Position numbers and translations under genes: made by a program
Part shown: positions 24,501 through 37,105 of the stretch, piece by piece
Position numbering within the stretch: the first letter of the stretch is position 1
Layout: each line of letters begins with the position of its first letter
Notes under the pieces: generated by a model
Told to the model about the DNA's origin: nothing
The model's input: only the letters and a program-made list of their open reading frames with translations
Database searches by the model: none
Source: Pochonia chlamydosporia 170
Taxonomy: Eukaryota; Ascomycota; Sordariomycetes; Hypocreales; Clavicipitaceae
Assembly (NCBI RefSeq): GCF_001653235.2
Contig: NC_035793.1
Coordinates: forward strand, 868,001 to 932,000
Reading direction: 5' to 3'
Length of the DNA stretch: 64,000 bases

Positions 24501-25217
24501 GCGAGAACGTCATGGACAACGAAATGCCCACCAGAAGGAGGCTTGGTGGCTGCGCCCTTGACCCAGCATCAATTTTCGCCCAACGCGCTGCGTATCCATC
24601 GCATGGCTGCGCAAACGGGAAGCCGTAGGGCTGGGGGGAAGATGAAGGATTTCGATCGGAAAGGACCCGCCCTGTCAAACGATATCGAGACGTAAGCTGA
24701 CGACTACATTTTCCGGCATTCGCCCAAGATGGATGGCAATTTGTCCAACAGCCTGGGCATGGCTGTCAAGTGGAAACTTCAATGTTGTCAACAGCCGCCT
24801 GGCCCCATCCTTCCCGCTGAAAGGCAGCCACTCAGGTGTCGTTGCTGGCGCACTATCCCCTATTCTGATAGTTAAGCGAAAGCGAAGACACCTAGACCAT
24901 TACCGCTTTGGGGGGGTTGATTCGAATGGCGGTGCCAAGACGCTGGGATTGCTTGTGCGAGGCGGATTACACTGGTTCCATAAGCGAAAGCGAGTGTTGG
25001 TGAGATGTTTTGATAGCGTTTCGATGGATGATGACGAGGCTATGTTTGGTGATGGGTTTGACTTGGCGGTGTTTAACTGTCATGTATATATTCAAGATCC
25101 TTTTCCCATGACGATGCCACAGGTGGAAAGGTAAGTACAGAACAAACAGCCTCAAAGAGACAGCAATCCTGTCCTACATCTCTTCTTCTCGAATCACAGC
25201 TCCACCAAAGTTTCAAC
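21591..25217. other. Gene-poor region of 3.6 kb
   Basis: No supported gene. The longest frames (23467-23997 minus, 176 codons; 24733-25134 plus, 133 codons; 22302-22652 plus) lack family motifs, start context and convincing splice structure. The minus frame has a few protein-like stretches and is the only one I would look at again. No terminal repeats of a transposon were noticed. Confidence 0.45.
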
Positions 25218-26208
25218 ATGGCGTCCGGACTCCCAGACAACCGCATCAGCTTCGGCCCCGACGCCAACTGCACACTCTCAACATGTCCGATCGAGGCGAG
25301 TGTGTACGGATACCGACCTTCGATCCCCGCAAATTCAATCTTTCTCGCGCTGTTCTCCCTCGCCATTATAGTTCATGTCGCGCTCGGCATTCGCTGAGAA
25401 GCTGGGGCTTCATGGCCTTTATGATCTTTGGGTGTCTGGTTGAGATTGTCGGGTACGCGGCGCGTATTCTGCTATACAAGAACCCGTTCGATTTCCTCGC
25501 CTTTTTGATTCAGATTATTTTCATCACCACGGGACCCGTATTTTACACGGCGGCAATCTATGTAACGCTGTCCAAAACGTGAGTGTCTGTCTCTGTCGCA
25601 ATGCATCAGAGGAAGCAGCTAACCCGTTTGCGCAGCATCAACCACCTCGCTCCGCAACTCTCACGCTTCAACCCCAAATTCTTCTACTGGATCTTCATCC
25701 CGGCAGATCTGGTATGCCTCGCTCTCCAGGCTGCGGGTGGCGCTCTGTCCACCCAGACGAGCGGGTCGAGTAACACTGGCGTCGACATCACCATGGCGGG
25801 CTTGGTGCTGCAGGTGGTCGTCATTTCCATCTTCATCGCTGCTTTTGCAGACTACATGATTCGATATATCCGCGATCCTGTGACGCAGGCCTTGACGTCG
25901 AGAGTCAGATTGTTCTTGTCATTCTTGGCTGTGGCGGTTGTTTTGATTCTCGGACGATCCATCTACAGAGCATACGAGCTGAGCAAGGGCTATCGGGACT
26001 CGGATCTCATCACCGATGAGGGCCTGTTTATTGGTCTGGAAGGAGTGTATGTTGCATCATGAGGACTTATTGGGAGAGCTGCAGCTAACTTCGTTACAGG
26101 CTTATTGTTATCGCCGCATTTTCACTATGCATCGGCCACCCCGGCTTGTTGCTTAGCCCCAAGTCAAATGTACCACGGTCGACGTCGACATCTGATGTCG
26201 AAAAATGA
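25218..26208 (+). CDS. RTA1-like membrane protein, with an apparent one-base frameshift
   Basis: Exons 25218-25578, 25636-26046 and 26100-26208 (introns of 57 and 53 nt) would give about 293 residues with seven hydrophobic segments. Family marks are the extracellular Cys pair in NCTLSTCP, the YGYRPSIPANSIFL start of TM1, a WGFMAFMIFGCLVEIVGYAAR segment and FFYWIFIPADLVCLALQAAGG. RTA1/Lipid-translocating exporter-like proteins sit in the plasma or vacuolar membrane and are linked to resistance to toxic amphiphiles. The frame breaks after ALGIR: TGA at 25394-25396 is in frame, while the conserved continuation (RSWGF) is read one base out of register. A single missing base restores a normal protein, and no splice alternative avoids the stop without deleting TM1. 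It is either a pseudogene or a sequence error. Confidence 0.75.
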
Positions 26209-26404
26209 GACACTGCAATGATGGTGTCCCACATATATGTTTGAGTAATAGAAAAGTTGGACATTCGCGTCCTTAATACTCGCAATTTTCTTTGTATATA
26301 GATGCGCACGAGAATACCATAGATAAACATGACTCACTTCAAAGTTAATCGTTGTCAATAATAATGTCATTGAATGTCATTTCATAACTGTCTATATATA
26401 CACT

Positions 26405-28530
<2,126 letters not shown>

Positions 28531-29089
28531 ATGGCCCACTCATACAAGGCCGCATATCCTAGTGACGCCGCAGTCTCCCCGGAAATTGTCCAATTCTTCG
28601 AGGACTTTTACCGCGTATCGGACATCCCGGGAGAGCATGAACAATATGTAGACCTATTCACACCAGAGGCAACATTTATTCTGGCTTCAAAAAAGTCACA
28701 GGGGAACGATGGTATGTTGCGCACTACACGTCTCAACTCCGACTACAGCTAATTTGAGATTAGAAATCACGACGACGAGAATCGGCATGTGGTCTGTAGT
28801 AGCATCTCGAAAACACACCATCTACAAGGTGTTTCCGTACTCCAACACATCTAGTGAATTCATGCTGTATGGATCCGTCGCCCTTGGGCTGCGTAATGGC
28901 ACCAACATTGACGTGGATTGGGCGGCGAGAGCAGATGTTGTCAAGTCTGCTGATGGCAAGTGGAGGATGAAGTTTTATCAAGTTTATATGGTGAGTGCTC
29001 GCGTCTGGACTAAACTGAACTTGTAAAAGTCTGCTTGTTGCTAACTGTTGGGTCAGGACACTGGTGCGATTACGGCACATCTTAAATAA
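28531..29089 (+). CDS. SnoaL-like / NTF2-fold small protein
   Basis: Three exons, 28531-28711, 28764-28990 and 29057-29089 (introns of 52 and 66 nt), give about 146 residues. The protein has the pattern of fungal SnoaL-like (PF13577-type) proteins: an N-terminal helix with IVQFFEDFYRVSD, then PGEHEQYVDLFTPEATFIL, then after the first junction GNDEITTTRIGMW, RKHTIYKVFPY and a beta-rich C-terminus ending in WRMKFYQVYM. The fold is used by small isomerases, hydratases, cyclases and dehydratases, so a role in rearranging a ring-cleavage product is possible but not shown. It converges with the alpha/beta hydrolase gene, with 76 nt between stop codons. Confidence 0.8.
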
Positions 29090-29165
29090 TAGATGATGAT
29101 TAACACTTTCGCATAGAAAATACCATGGTATCACTTTAAATCTATTCTAGTGCTCAAAGTGTATG

Positions 29166-30161
29166 TTATGCTCCGCTCATAGTGACGCGGATCCCATCAA
29201 CGAATGCGCTCACCAAGGATTCCACATCCTCAGCTGCTTCAATACAATGCCAATGCCCGACTTCCGCCAGTATCTCAATTCTCTTGAAACCAGCCTCTAC
29301 TCCCCAGCTAGAAAAGAGTCAGCACATATGACAACTCGTAGTCTTCAACGGAAAAGAGTCATGTGCATACCTGTTCAAAATCTCTTGCGACCCCGTAAGC
29401 GGCGCCGTTTTATCATGCGAACCGGCAATAATAAGCAGAGGACACTTGATATCTTCATACCGCGGTCGTTTGGCGTTGGAGATCGTTCGACACAGCGACT
29501 TGTATCCTTCAGCTGTTTGAGCTAACAGGAGGGCTCGAATAAAAGCCTGCTGCGTAGTCGTTGCCTTGGGACCTGTGGCTGCAAATGGAACGACCTTGGC
29601 CACGCCCTCCATGCCCTCTGTGTAGAAATCGTGAGATATATCGTCTTGGCTCAACTGAGCATTATTTAGACTTACCATTCTCGACAAGCTTGATCCGAGC
29701 ATCAAACACCCCTGCTAGCGCGGGCGACGGATACACAGGCCCAATGAGAACAACTCCCAAGAGACCTAGATGAAGAGCAATCTCGCTGGCTACTATGGCC
29801 CCCATTGAGTGCCCGATGACAATTATTCGTTTGGCATCGAGCTCAAGGGCTGCGATGAGAGCTACAGCAGCACCGCATAGTGCTTCGCCATCGCTGTCTC
29901 TGCCTCTGTATGTTGACAAGGCACTGCCTATGAATTCGTCAATTTATGCCTCTGTTCATAGAATTTACATCACAATTAGTTCTACAAACCTGGTGTATCA
30001 AATGCCAAACATGGAAAGCCCTTCTGCACTAATCCCGGAATAATTGGTGCATAGAATGAATTGCTCGACCCCAACCCATGAATGAAAAGTAAAATTGGCC
30101 CATCGCCAGCCGGATTCCAGCTGTAATACAGCTCTTGGTCGTCAATTTGAATCGTAGGCAT
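29166..30161 (-). CDS. Alpha/beta hydrolase (enol-lactonase-like)
   Basis: Four exons, 30161-29990, 29927-29676, 29617-29371 and 29307-29166 (introns of 62, 58 and 63 nt), give about 270 residues. The catalytic machinery is complete: HGLGSS near residue 28 for the oxyanion hole, nucleophile elbow GHSMG, acid in GSHDKTAPL, and histidine in the last exon (EVGHWHCIEA). Size and motif spacing fit 3-oxoadipate enol-lactonase and related C-C or lactone hydrolases. In this setting, next to an intradiol dioxygenase, hydrolysis of an enol-lactone in the beta-ketoadipate route is the simplest guess. An in-frame start 25 codons upstream (30236) is possible. It is transcribed divergently from the CoA transferase. 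Confidence 0.88.
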
Positions 30162-30616
30162 ATTCACATGTAGTTGTCTTACAGTGCAGCTCGATTCAAC
30201 GCGGCGCACAAAGAACTTTGAGCCGAAGCAAAGCACCGGACGTCAAAACGACGTCAGCCACCCAACACACCAAACCTCACACAATATCCCCACGTTGTCG
30301 CATCCCAGAGCGAGTGTGTGTGAGTGTGTTATCCGATCAAACTCAATGTGGAGCCGTCGGAAGAAACGCAACTCCATCGGAACTTTGCAGACCGCGGAGC
30401 ACTTTACACCACAAAACACTAGCAAGCCCGTTCGTTGTGCCATATCCCGCCGTGGCCTTGTTAAAAAAAGACCCGAGTAAATATTTATCAAGCTCGGGTA
30501 TCCGGATTCACACGAGATAGGCCAATGCGTTGATGTGCAATTTCTTGGTCATCGTTTTCAGCACTTGAGCACCAGACACAAGACCCGAACAATTCGGAAC
30601 TCAGTATTCACCAGTC
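30162..30616. promoter_or_regulatory. Shared divergent promoter, hydrolase / CoA transferase
   Basis: A 455-nt gap between two start codons facing away from each other. No gene fits. The arrangement suggests co-regulation of the two flanking genes. A GT-rich stretch lies near 30312-30330. Confidence 0.45.
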
Positions 30617-32467
30617 ATGGGCTCCGAACACGCCTCATACAGCTCTATAGCTGAGAGTTCTAGTATTTTGGACTTTTTACTTCCGCTGCTGGATGAGACT
30701 TCGCTGCCCGCTCATGCGAGAAATAAGCGTCAAAATGTGCAATTCACAGGCACGAGGGACAGACCGTACTTTCCAATTCCCTTTAAAGAAACAGAATTAA
30801 CAGCTGCCTTGAAAGCTGTTGAGGGATGTGTCGCATCTGCACTTGCGGATGAGAAACTCGGCAAGGCGGCAGAGGATCGAAAGATCAGAGTGGATCAGGA
30901 AAAGACAACGGCATTTTTGTTCCAGGCGTATTTGGCGAGAGTTGGGGGCTTGGGGAAGCTGGATAAAAATGTGCGATCCTTGTTGAAAGGTGAGATTGTG
31001 TGATGAGGTGATGCTGGGTGTAAGTGAGTGGATGCTAATTGATGCTAGACACCGACTTGTTGCAAGCGCAGTCGAATGCGTATCGGCGCATGTCTGCGAA
31101 TTTGTATGAGACTGCTGAGACGGGAGAGTATTACCACATTCATGGATCATTAGAGGCTTCGACGACATTGAAGATGATTGGGTTGGAGTCACATCGACCG
31201 GATCTGGAAACGCACCAGGATATTGTGGATGCGATCGAGCCTGCGGTGAGGAAGTTTACGGTTGAGCAGTTGGAGAAGATGAATGCTCAGCATCGACAAG
31301 CTGGTGTAAAGGCATTTAAACATGAAGAGTTTCTCCGGACTCCGCACGTAGGCTGTACCCTTGGATTTTGAATGTCCATTATACTGATGATTTACAGGGT
31401 AAAGAGAATTGGTCATTGCCTCCTTGGGCCGTGGAAAATCTCGAGTCTAGCACACCAAAGTGTCCTCTACCAGAAAATGGTGACAAGAGAATACTGTCGG
31501 GTATCAAGGTCTTGGACCTGTGCCGCATCATTGCCGGTCCAACAATCACACGGATCCTGGGCGAGTATGGTGCCGACGTGCTCAAGGTGACGAGTCCAAA
31601 CTTGAGTGATGTGCCGTTTTTCCAGGTCGATGGGAACATGGGCAAGCGCACTACTGATCTTGATCTCAAAACTACCGAGGGGCGACGAATATTCGAGACG
31701 TTGCTCCAGGATGTGGATATCGTGGTTGATGGATATCGGCCAGGTGCCTTGGAGAAGTTAGGCTATGGACCTCGCGCGATGGCGGAATTAGCCGCCAAGA
31801 GAGGTAAAGGTATTGTATACGTCAACGAAAACTGCTTCGGATACAAGGGCGAATGGGCAGGTCGTCCTGGCTGGCAGCAAATCGCCGACTGTGTAAGTCC
31901 ACAACGCAGAGCCTCCGGCAAGTTGACAACTCTAACACAGCACAGGTCACAGGTGTAGCATGGGAACAAGGACGCTTCATGGGCCTCAACGAACCCGTTG
32001 TCCCTCCATTCCCAATCTCTGACTATGGAACCGGCTGCATTGGTGCTATTGCTGCTTTGACAGGTCTCTATCATCGCGCAACAAAGGGTGGATCATGGCA
32101 CGCCACGGCTTCTCTCCTACACTACGATCTTCTTCTATTCAAGGTTGGCCTGTTGCCAGTGGAGGTTCAAGAGGAACTTCGGAGACAGGCTGGTCCAGAG
32201 TTTCTCTCCCTAAGTCACGCCCATAGCGTGGATCAGATTTCTGGCACGGCACTTAGACGAATGCGACAGCTGTTTCCTGACTTTGTCGACCATCCGAAGT
32301 ATTTGGATCACTGGCACTCAGAGGGGTACAAGGCAAATGTTTCTGCGGTTCTGCCGGTTGTGGAGATTGAGGATTTGGAGATAAGCTTTAGTAGGGCTAG
32401 TAGACCGAATGGGAGTAATGAGGCGAGCTGGGATGCTGGAAAGGAAGAGGATCGTAGGTTAGTGTAG
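30617..32467 (+). CDS. CoA-transferase family III (CaiB/BaiF-like)
   Basis: Four exons, 30617-30989, 31049-31347, 31398-31892 and 31946-32467 (introns of 50-59 nt), give about 562 residues. The conserved CaiB part starts around residue 245 with GIKVLDLCRIIAGPTITRILGEYGADVLKV, followed by GKRTTDLDLKTTEGRRIF, a VDGYRPGALEKLGYG segment and PFPISDYGTGCIGAIAALTGLYHR, where the Asp is a candidate for the catalytic carboxylate. Fungal members commonly carry an N-terminal extension of the size seen here. The enzyme moves CoA between carboxylic acids. Beside ring-cleavage and lactonase genes it may activate 3-oxoadipate or another cleavage product, a job usually done by a different (SCOT-type) CoA transferase; this role is inference. 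Confidence 0.87.
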
Positions 32468-33430
32468 TATAGGTGCTTGTGTGAGTGTTGGTATAAGAGA
32501 GCTGCGTCGTTTAGAGATTGCATGGATGAGAATGACCCACGCCGAAACTTGCAATGACAGTACATGTGTGCTTAAGCTGATGTCCACTCGTTCTCGGTGC
32601 GACGACACCTTGCGTCTGGTGTAGTAAGCACCAGTTGACATTTGGTAAATGCCGTGGCCATACGTCATCACTGATAATGGAATCCTGATTCAACGCCTTG
32701 GTGATAGTTGACTTTGTAGAACATCCTATAATTCTCATGTCTCTAATTAGGGTAGTTGGAATAACATCTTAGTTATCTGGCGTACCAACATAAGAACCAC
32801 TTCAAACAGCACTCATCGATTTACACAAACAGCAATCATCCTGTGCATGTGAGCAGCGAGTACGGCCAGTGCCCACCATGAAGAGCGGCTAACGCACCTC
32901 ATCGCATCCGATAGTTTCGGAACATGTCAAGTCTGGTCAGGTCTGGCCCAGCTCACATGGCGCCACACGCCTGCAACTCTGCGGGGTCTCCATCAAATCA
33001 CACGGAACGAAAACGACAGAAAACATGGAGAACATGAGGGGCCAAGAAAGACCAAAAATGTCTGGTCTGGTCAAGTCAGTAATACCGACGGAGGCCACGG
33101 CGGCGTCCCAAGTTCCGCGCCAGCGACCTGCATGGAGGTATTGGACCCTTCAATGTCCTAAGAAACGACCTGACCCCAAAGCTCCGGTTGAATAATGGAT
33201 GACCAACATACCAAGTGGTCCGATGCCATCAGCTCATTACTTCCGAGTAGCATTGTGACACCAGCTTTAAAAGGGTCCCCGCAAACCGGTTGATAAATAT
33301 TCAATTTCCCCTCTATCCCTTGATTATAATTACCTTGCATTGTATTGGCCAAGAGCATTCTGTAACAACACTTGACTCTTATTCTTTCAACATTTCCACC
33401 ACCTCAGTATTACCACAAGACCACAACAAC
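32468..33430. promoter_or_regulatory. Intergenic region upstream of the dioxygenase
   Basis: No gene is seen in 963 nt. It contains GTCAAGTCTGGT at 32926-32937 and a shorter GTCAAGTC at 33070-33077, also found in other spacers of this cluster, and an A/T-rich GATAAATAT about 140 nt before the dioxygenase ATG. Confidence 0.4.
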
Positions 33431-34474
33431 ATGGGCTCCAATCAGCAGAGCAGTGCTGGCCTCGGCCAGGAATTCACCCAAAATGTCATCGACTCCATGG
33501 GTGCTAATACCAACCCTCGCCTCCGAGAGGTCATGTCCGCTCTCATCAAGCATGTTCACGATTTTGCAAGGGAGGTGCAACTCACTACGGATGAGTGGAT
33601 GGCAGGCGTGCAGATGATTAATGAGTGCGGCAAGATGAGCAATGACAAGAGAAATGAGGGACAGTTGCTTTGCGATGTCATCGGCTTGGAATCGTAAGTG
33701 TTTGACACTGTGAACAAGGCAAAAACGAAATCTTATGAGACAAACTTGTAGGCTTGTGGACGACATTACTTTCAGTGCTGCCACCAAGAGCACAAACGGA
33801 CTCACTGCCTCTGCTATTCTTGGACCATTCTGGAGACAAGATACTCCCCACAGAGAGAATGGCACCACCATCACCTTCGACACACCTTCAGATGGACAGG
33901 TTGTCTATATGCACGGCAAGGTGACTGATGTTGAGACCGGAAAGCCCCTTCAAAATGCTACAGTCGACGTCTGGCAAGCATCTACCAACGGTAAGTTGGT
34001 TTATCTCTCAATCTTCGGGATGTTTACTAACATGTGCAGGTCTCTATGAGCAACAAGATCCCAATCAAAAGGAACATAACCTGCGTGGCGTCTTCCACAC
34101 TGATGCCGAGGGCAATTACTCCTTCTACTGCCTGCGACCGACTCCCTACCCTGTCCCCCAGGACGGTCCTGCAGGTAAACTGTTGGAGATGATGGATCGT
34201 CATGTTTTCCGTCCTGCTCACATTCACCTCATGGTAAGTAAACTAGGCTTCAGCTTGTACAGCTAGGAACTAAAAGCTAACGTGTAAATAGGTTCAACAC
34301 GAGGGACACAAGTCCCTGACTACTCAGATTTTCGACAAGGACTGCAAGTACCTGGGCAATGACTCGGTGTTTGCCGTCAAGGACGAGCTCAGTGTGGAGT
34401 TTGTGCCGAGAAAGGGTGATCCCCAGGCTCCTCTGGAGTTGGAGTACAATGTCACGCTTGCTAAGAGTTCTTAA
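33431..34474 (+). CDS. Intradiol ring-cleavage dioxygenase (catechol/hydroxyquinol 1,2-dioxygenase)
   Basis: Four exons, 33431-33693, 33752-33990, 34040-34233 and 34292-34474 (introns of 49-58 nt), give about 292 residues. The N-terminal helical dioxygenase_N domain (about residues 20-95) precedes the beta-sandwich catalytic domain with SAILGPFWR. All four ferric iron ligands are visible: the Tyr of GLYEQQDP, the Tyr of PTPYPVPQDGPAG, and the two His of RPAHIHLM. These non-heme Fe(III) enzymes open catechols between the hydroxyls to give cis,cis-muconates. The DGPAG-x-LL-x(4)-RH-x(2)-RPAHIH pattern is shared by hydroxyquinol and chlorocatechol types, so catechol and hydroxyquinol are both possible substrates. 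With a decarboxylase and a salicylate-hydroxylase-like gene nearby, catechol is the natural substrate. Confidence 0.93.
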
Positions 34475-34868
34475 GGTGGTTGTTGAAGGGAGGAGGTTGA
34501 AATTGGGCAGATTGTACTTTAGCGATGAATTGATAATGTTTGTATACGACCCAATCGGCTCACAGAGTCCACGCCCTGTTAGATTTTGTGACATATTGTG
34601 CGGCGGTGAAGGAAACAGCTGCGTGGTGTATCTAAATTTACTTATAGAGTATGGAAGTCTGCAATTTAGACACTGCTGTCTGAACAGTGCTGCATTTACA
34701 AACTAGAACTAAGACTTTGGCAAAGATTCCCAGAGATACCCAAATTAGACAGAATGTAGACACCAACCAGTGCCATCAGCACATCAAGTAAAGCTCAACC
34801 AATTCCGAACAATCTGCCTTTAATGCTATGCAAAATATAGTACACCAAGAAAGAATCCCATTCTTTAC
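34475..34868. other. Convergent 3' flank
   Basis: 394 nt between the stop codons of the dioxygenase (plus) and the flavoprotein monooxygenase (minus). No gene is seen; it must contain both 3' ends. Confidence 0.45.
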
Positions 34869-36382
34869 CTATGCCCCAATAACAACACCACTCGGCAGCT
34901 CCAACCCTACCGGCAGCCCATTAATAAACTTGTCCGTGTACACCACACCCCTCCGCCTAGCAAGATGCTCCTCAATATCCTTATACATGTCATACCTACA
35001 AATCATTAGCTCGCTGCTCTCCAAACTTCAGTCTCAGTCACACTTACGCGTTCATCTCCTCAATCGTCAAAATCTTCTTTGGATCCTCCACCTTGTACGT
35101 CGTAGTAGACTTGTTCACCGAGAATCCTACCCAAGTTAGGTTAATCCCGAAAAAAAAAAGGACACAGCCATCACAACATACCAATTCTCTCGTTAATGTT
35201 ATACGCCGCCTTGGCAGCAGCGGCTTGCACCCTCGTCACTCTAGGCAGTCTCACATCATCATACACGGCAAGAGCCTCGGCGATGCTCCCTCCAAAATGT
35301 TGCTTGTCAAACAGGATGCCCAACGCAGCCGCATCCTCAATGGCCATGCAGGCGCCCTGGCTTTGATGCGGCATCATCGGATGACCGGCATCTCCAAGCA
35401 GACAAACTCTTCCCTTTTGAACGTAGGGATACGGGTCGTGGATCCAGAGTCTCCAGGGGCGGATCTCCTGCCCAATTTCAAGATGTTTGAATACCTGTCG
35501 ATCTAGCTCGGGATATGGTTCCAGCAGCTCCTCGACCGGGCGATCGGCGCCTCCCCAGGTCTGGTTGGCATAGTCGCCTTTTTCGCGGGGGAAGAAGCAG
35601 TAATAGGAAAGGAGCTTGCCGTCGTTGCAAGGAGACAGCACAATCTTGTCCCATTTTCCTTCCTGGCCACCCCAATACTCGAGAGCGCTGTCCTTGGAGT
35701 AGTCCACTAGACCGAGCTTGACGGCCTGTTCAGAAGTAACGTTGGCGTGCAGGCAGCTTTGTTCTGATGGCCGCTTCTCGGGCGTGATGCCGATGGCGCC
35801 GCGGACGGCTGAACCGATTCCATCTGCGCCGATGATAAGGTCGTGCTGGGCGGTGTTTCCATTCGCAAATGTAACTGTACCACTTTCGACGTCGATACTT
35901 TGACACTATTTACCAGTTAAAATGGACTTCAAAATGAAAGACAAATTGTTGTAACAAACCTTGTGGTTAACAATCAGTGTCGCCGGCTTGCCTACCCCTT
36001 GTTCCTCCAACGCACTATCCTTCAACATGGCATGCATGTACTGCCGATGAAACATGTTATACACATATCCCCATTTCTGTTCGTAATCATCCAAGTCGTA
36101 TACGCTGACCGGCTCACCCGTCTTCCAGTCCCTGTTTATCAATTTCTTGAGAACGACGGGATCACCCTTGGCGACGTCGACTTTCCACTCATGCAGCCAC
36201 CGCGTGCCGTTGGCAGCGCATGATACGGAAGCACCCACTTCTCCTGCAAAGTCAGACTTCTCATAGATTGTAACGGTGTGGCCTGATCGACGGAGGGCAA
36301 TGGCCACAGACATGCCTCCGATGCCACCGCCAATAACACCGACGTTGAGGCTTCGCCAGCCTGGAGTGTTGTTAGATCCCAT
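34869..36382 (-). CDS. FAD-dependent aromatic monooxygenase (salicylate hydroxylase-like)
   Basis: Four exons, 36382-35960, 35905-35182, 35126-35048 and 34995-34869 (introns of 52-55 nt), give about 450 residues. Class A flavoprotein hydroxylase motifs are all present: the N-terminal dinucleotide fold VGVIGGGIGGMSVAIALRRSG with Glu at the end of beta2 (IYEKSD), the DG motif IIGADGIGSAVR, and the GD motif RVCLLGDAGHPMMPHQSQGA. This group uses NAD(P)H and O2 to hydroxylate aromatic acids; the closest functional types are salicylate 1-hydroxylase (to catechol) and 6-hydroxynicotinate monooxygenase. Together with the adjacent intradiol dioxygenase it suggests a salicylate-to-catechol step. There is no signal peptide or membrane anchor, so it is probably cytosolic. 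Confidence 0.9.
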
Positions 36383-37105
36383 TTCGGTATCTTTTAAGTA
36401 TACTTGAGAGATGATGTTGAAATTGAGAAGTACAACTTTTCCGGAAAGAATAACGGGAATATTGACTTGTATAAGCCAGAGATGTGTGTAATGTCTTGGA
36501 TCACGTATTGTTGGTCAAGTCAAGCTGGCAATGATATCTTGTTCTTGATGCAAACTAATTCGTCACATGAACCACTATATAGCCATGCATAAGCCAATCG
36601 TTCGTCGGCTGCAGGCAGCACACAAAGCACTTTCCTTTCGCATGCCGCCATTGTTGGATATCGCATCCCGACATGGATGTGGCGAGCTTCGGTTCGCGGC
36701 GGTTGGGTGCGTTATCCGCAGTGTCGGCTATGTTCCCCCACAACTGTAAACCAAGCCATCCAGTATGTTAGCCAAAGCTAATGCGGAAGGTACGTCTGCG
36801 CAGTGTGTAAACCGTCTGTATCCGCAAATCTTATTCACATCGATCAATCGTGCTTTCGATTTGTCGGAGACGGCTGTTCGGGATTGCGGGATCCTCAAGC
36901 TGGATATGGCTCGTGTGCATGTTGGGAGTTCTGAGCCGCCGGAGATGAACAAGTCAAACAAGTTTATTTGCAAAACAAACATCAATTGATATCATTAATT
37001 TCATCGTCGGTTAAGCTCCAAAATGGCAATAATCTGCACAAGTTCCGCTGGGTCCAAATTAACGCCTCGCTTCCAGTCAAGTTGCTAGTAGTACATGTTC
37101 CAATA
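36383..37105. promoter_or_regulatory. Intergenic region upstream of the monooxygenase
   Basis: No gene in 723 nt. A TATA-like ACTATATAG lies near 36574-36582 and a GTCAAGTCAAGCTGG stretch at 36514-36528, about 130 nt before the monooxygenase ATG, resembling the repeated element in other spacers of the cluster. Confidence 0.4.

Noticed and set aside
24733..25134. 133-codon plus-strand frame before the RTA1-like gene
   Set aside because: Composition is not protein-like and there are no motifs; the RTA1-like start lies just downstream.
25218..25400. An alternative intron that would skip the stop in the RTA1-like gene
   Set aside because: Any GT..AG pair that avoids the stop removes the conserved first transmembrane segment, so a one-base break is the better reading.
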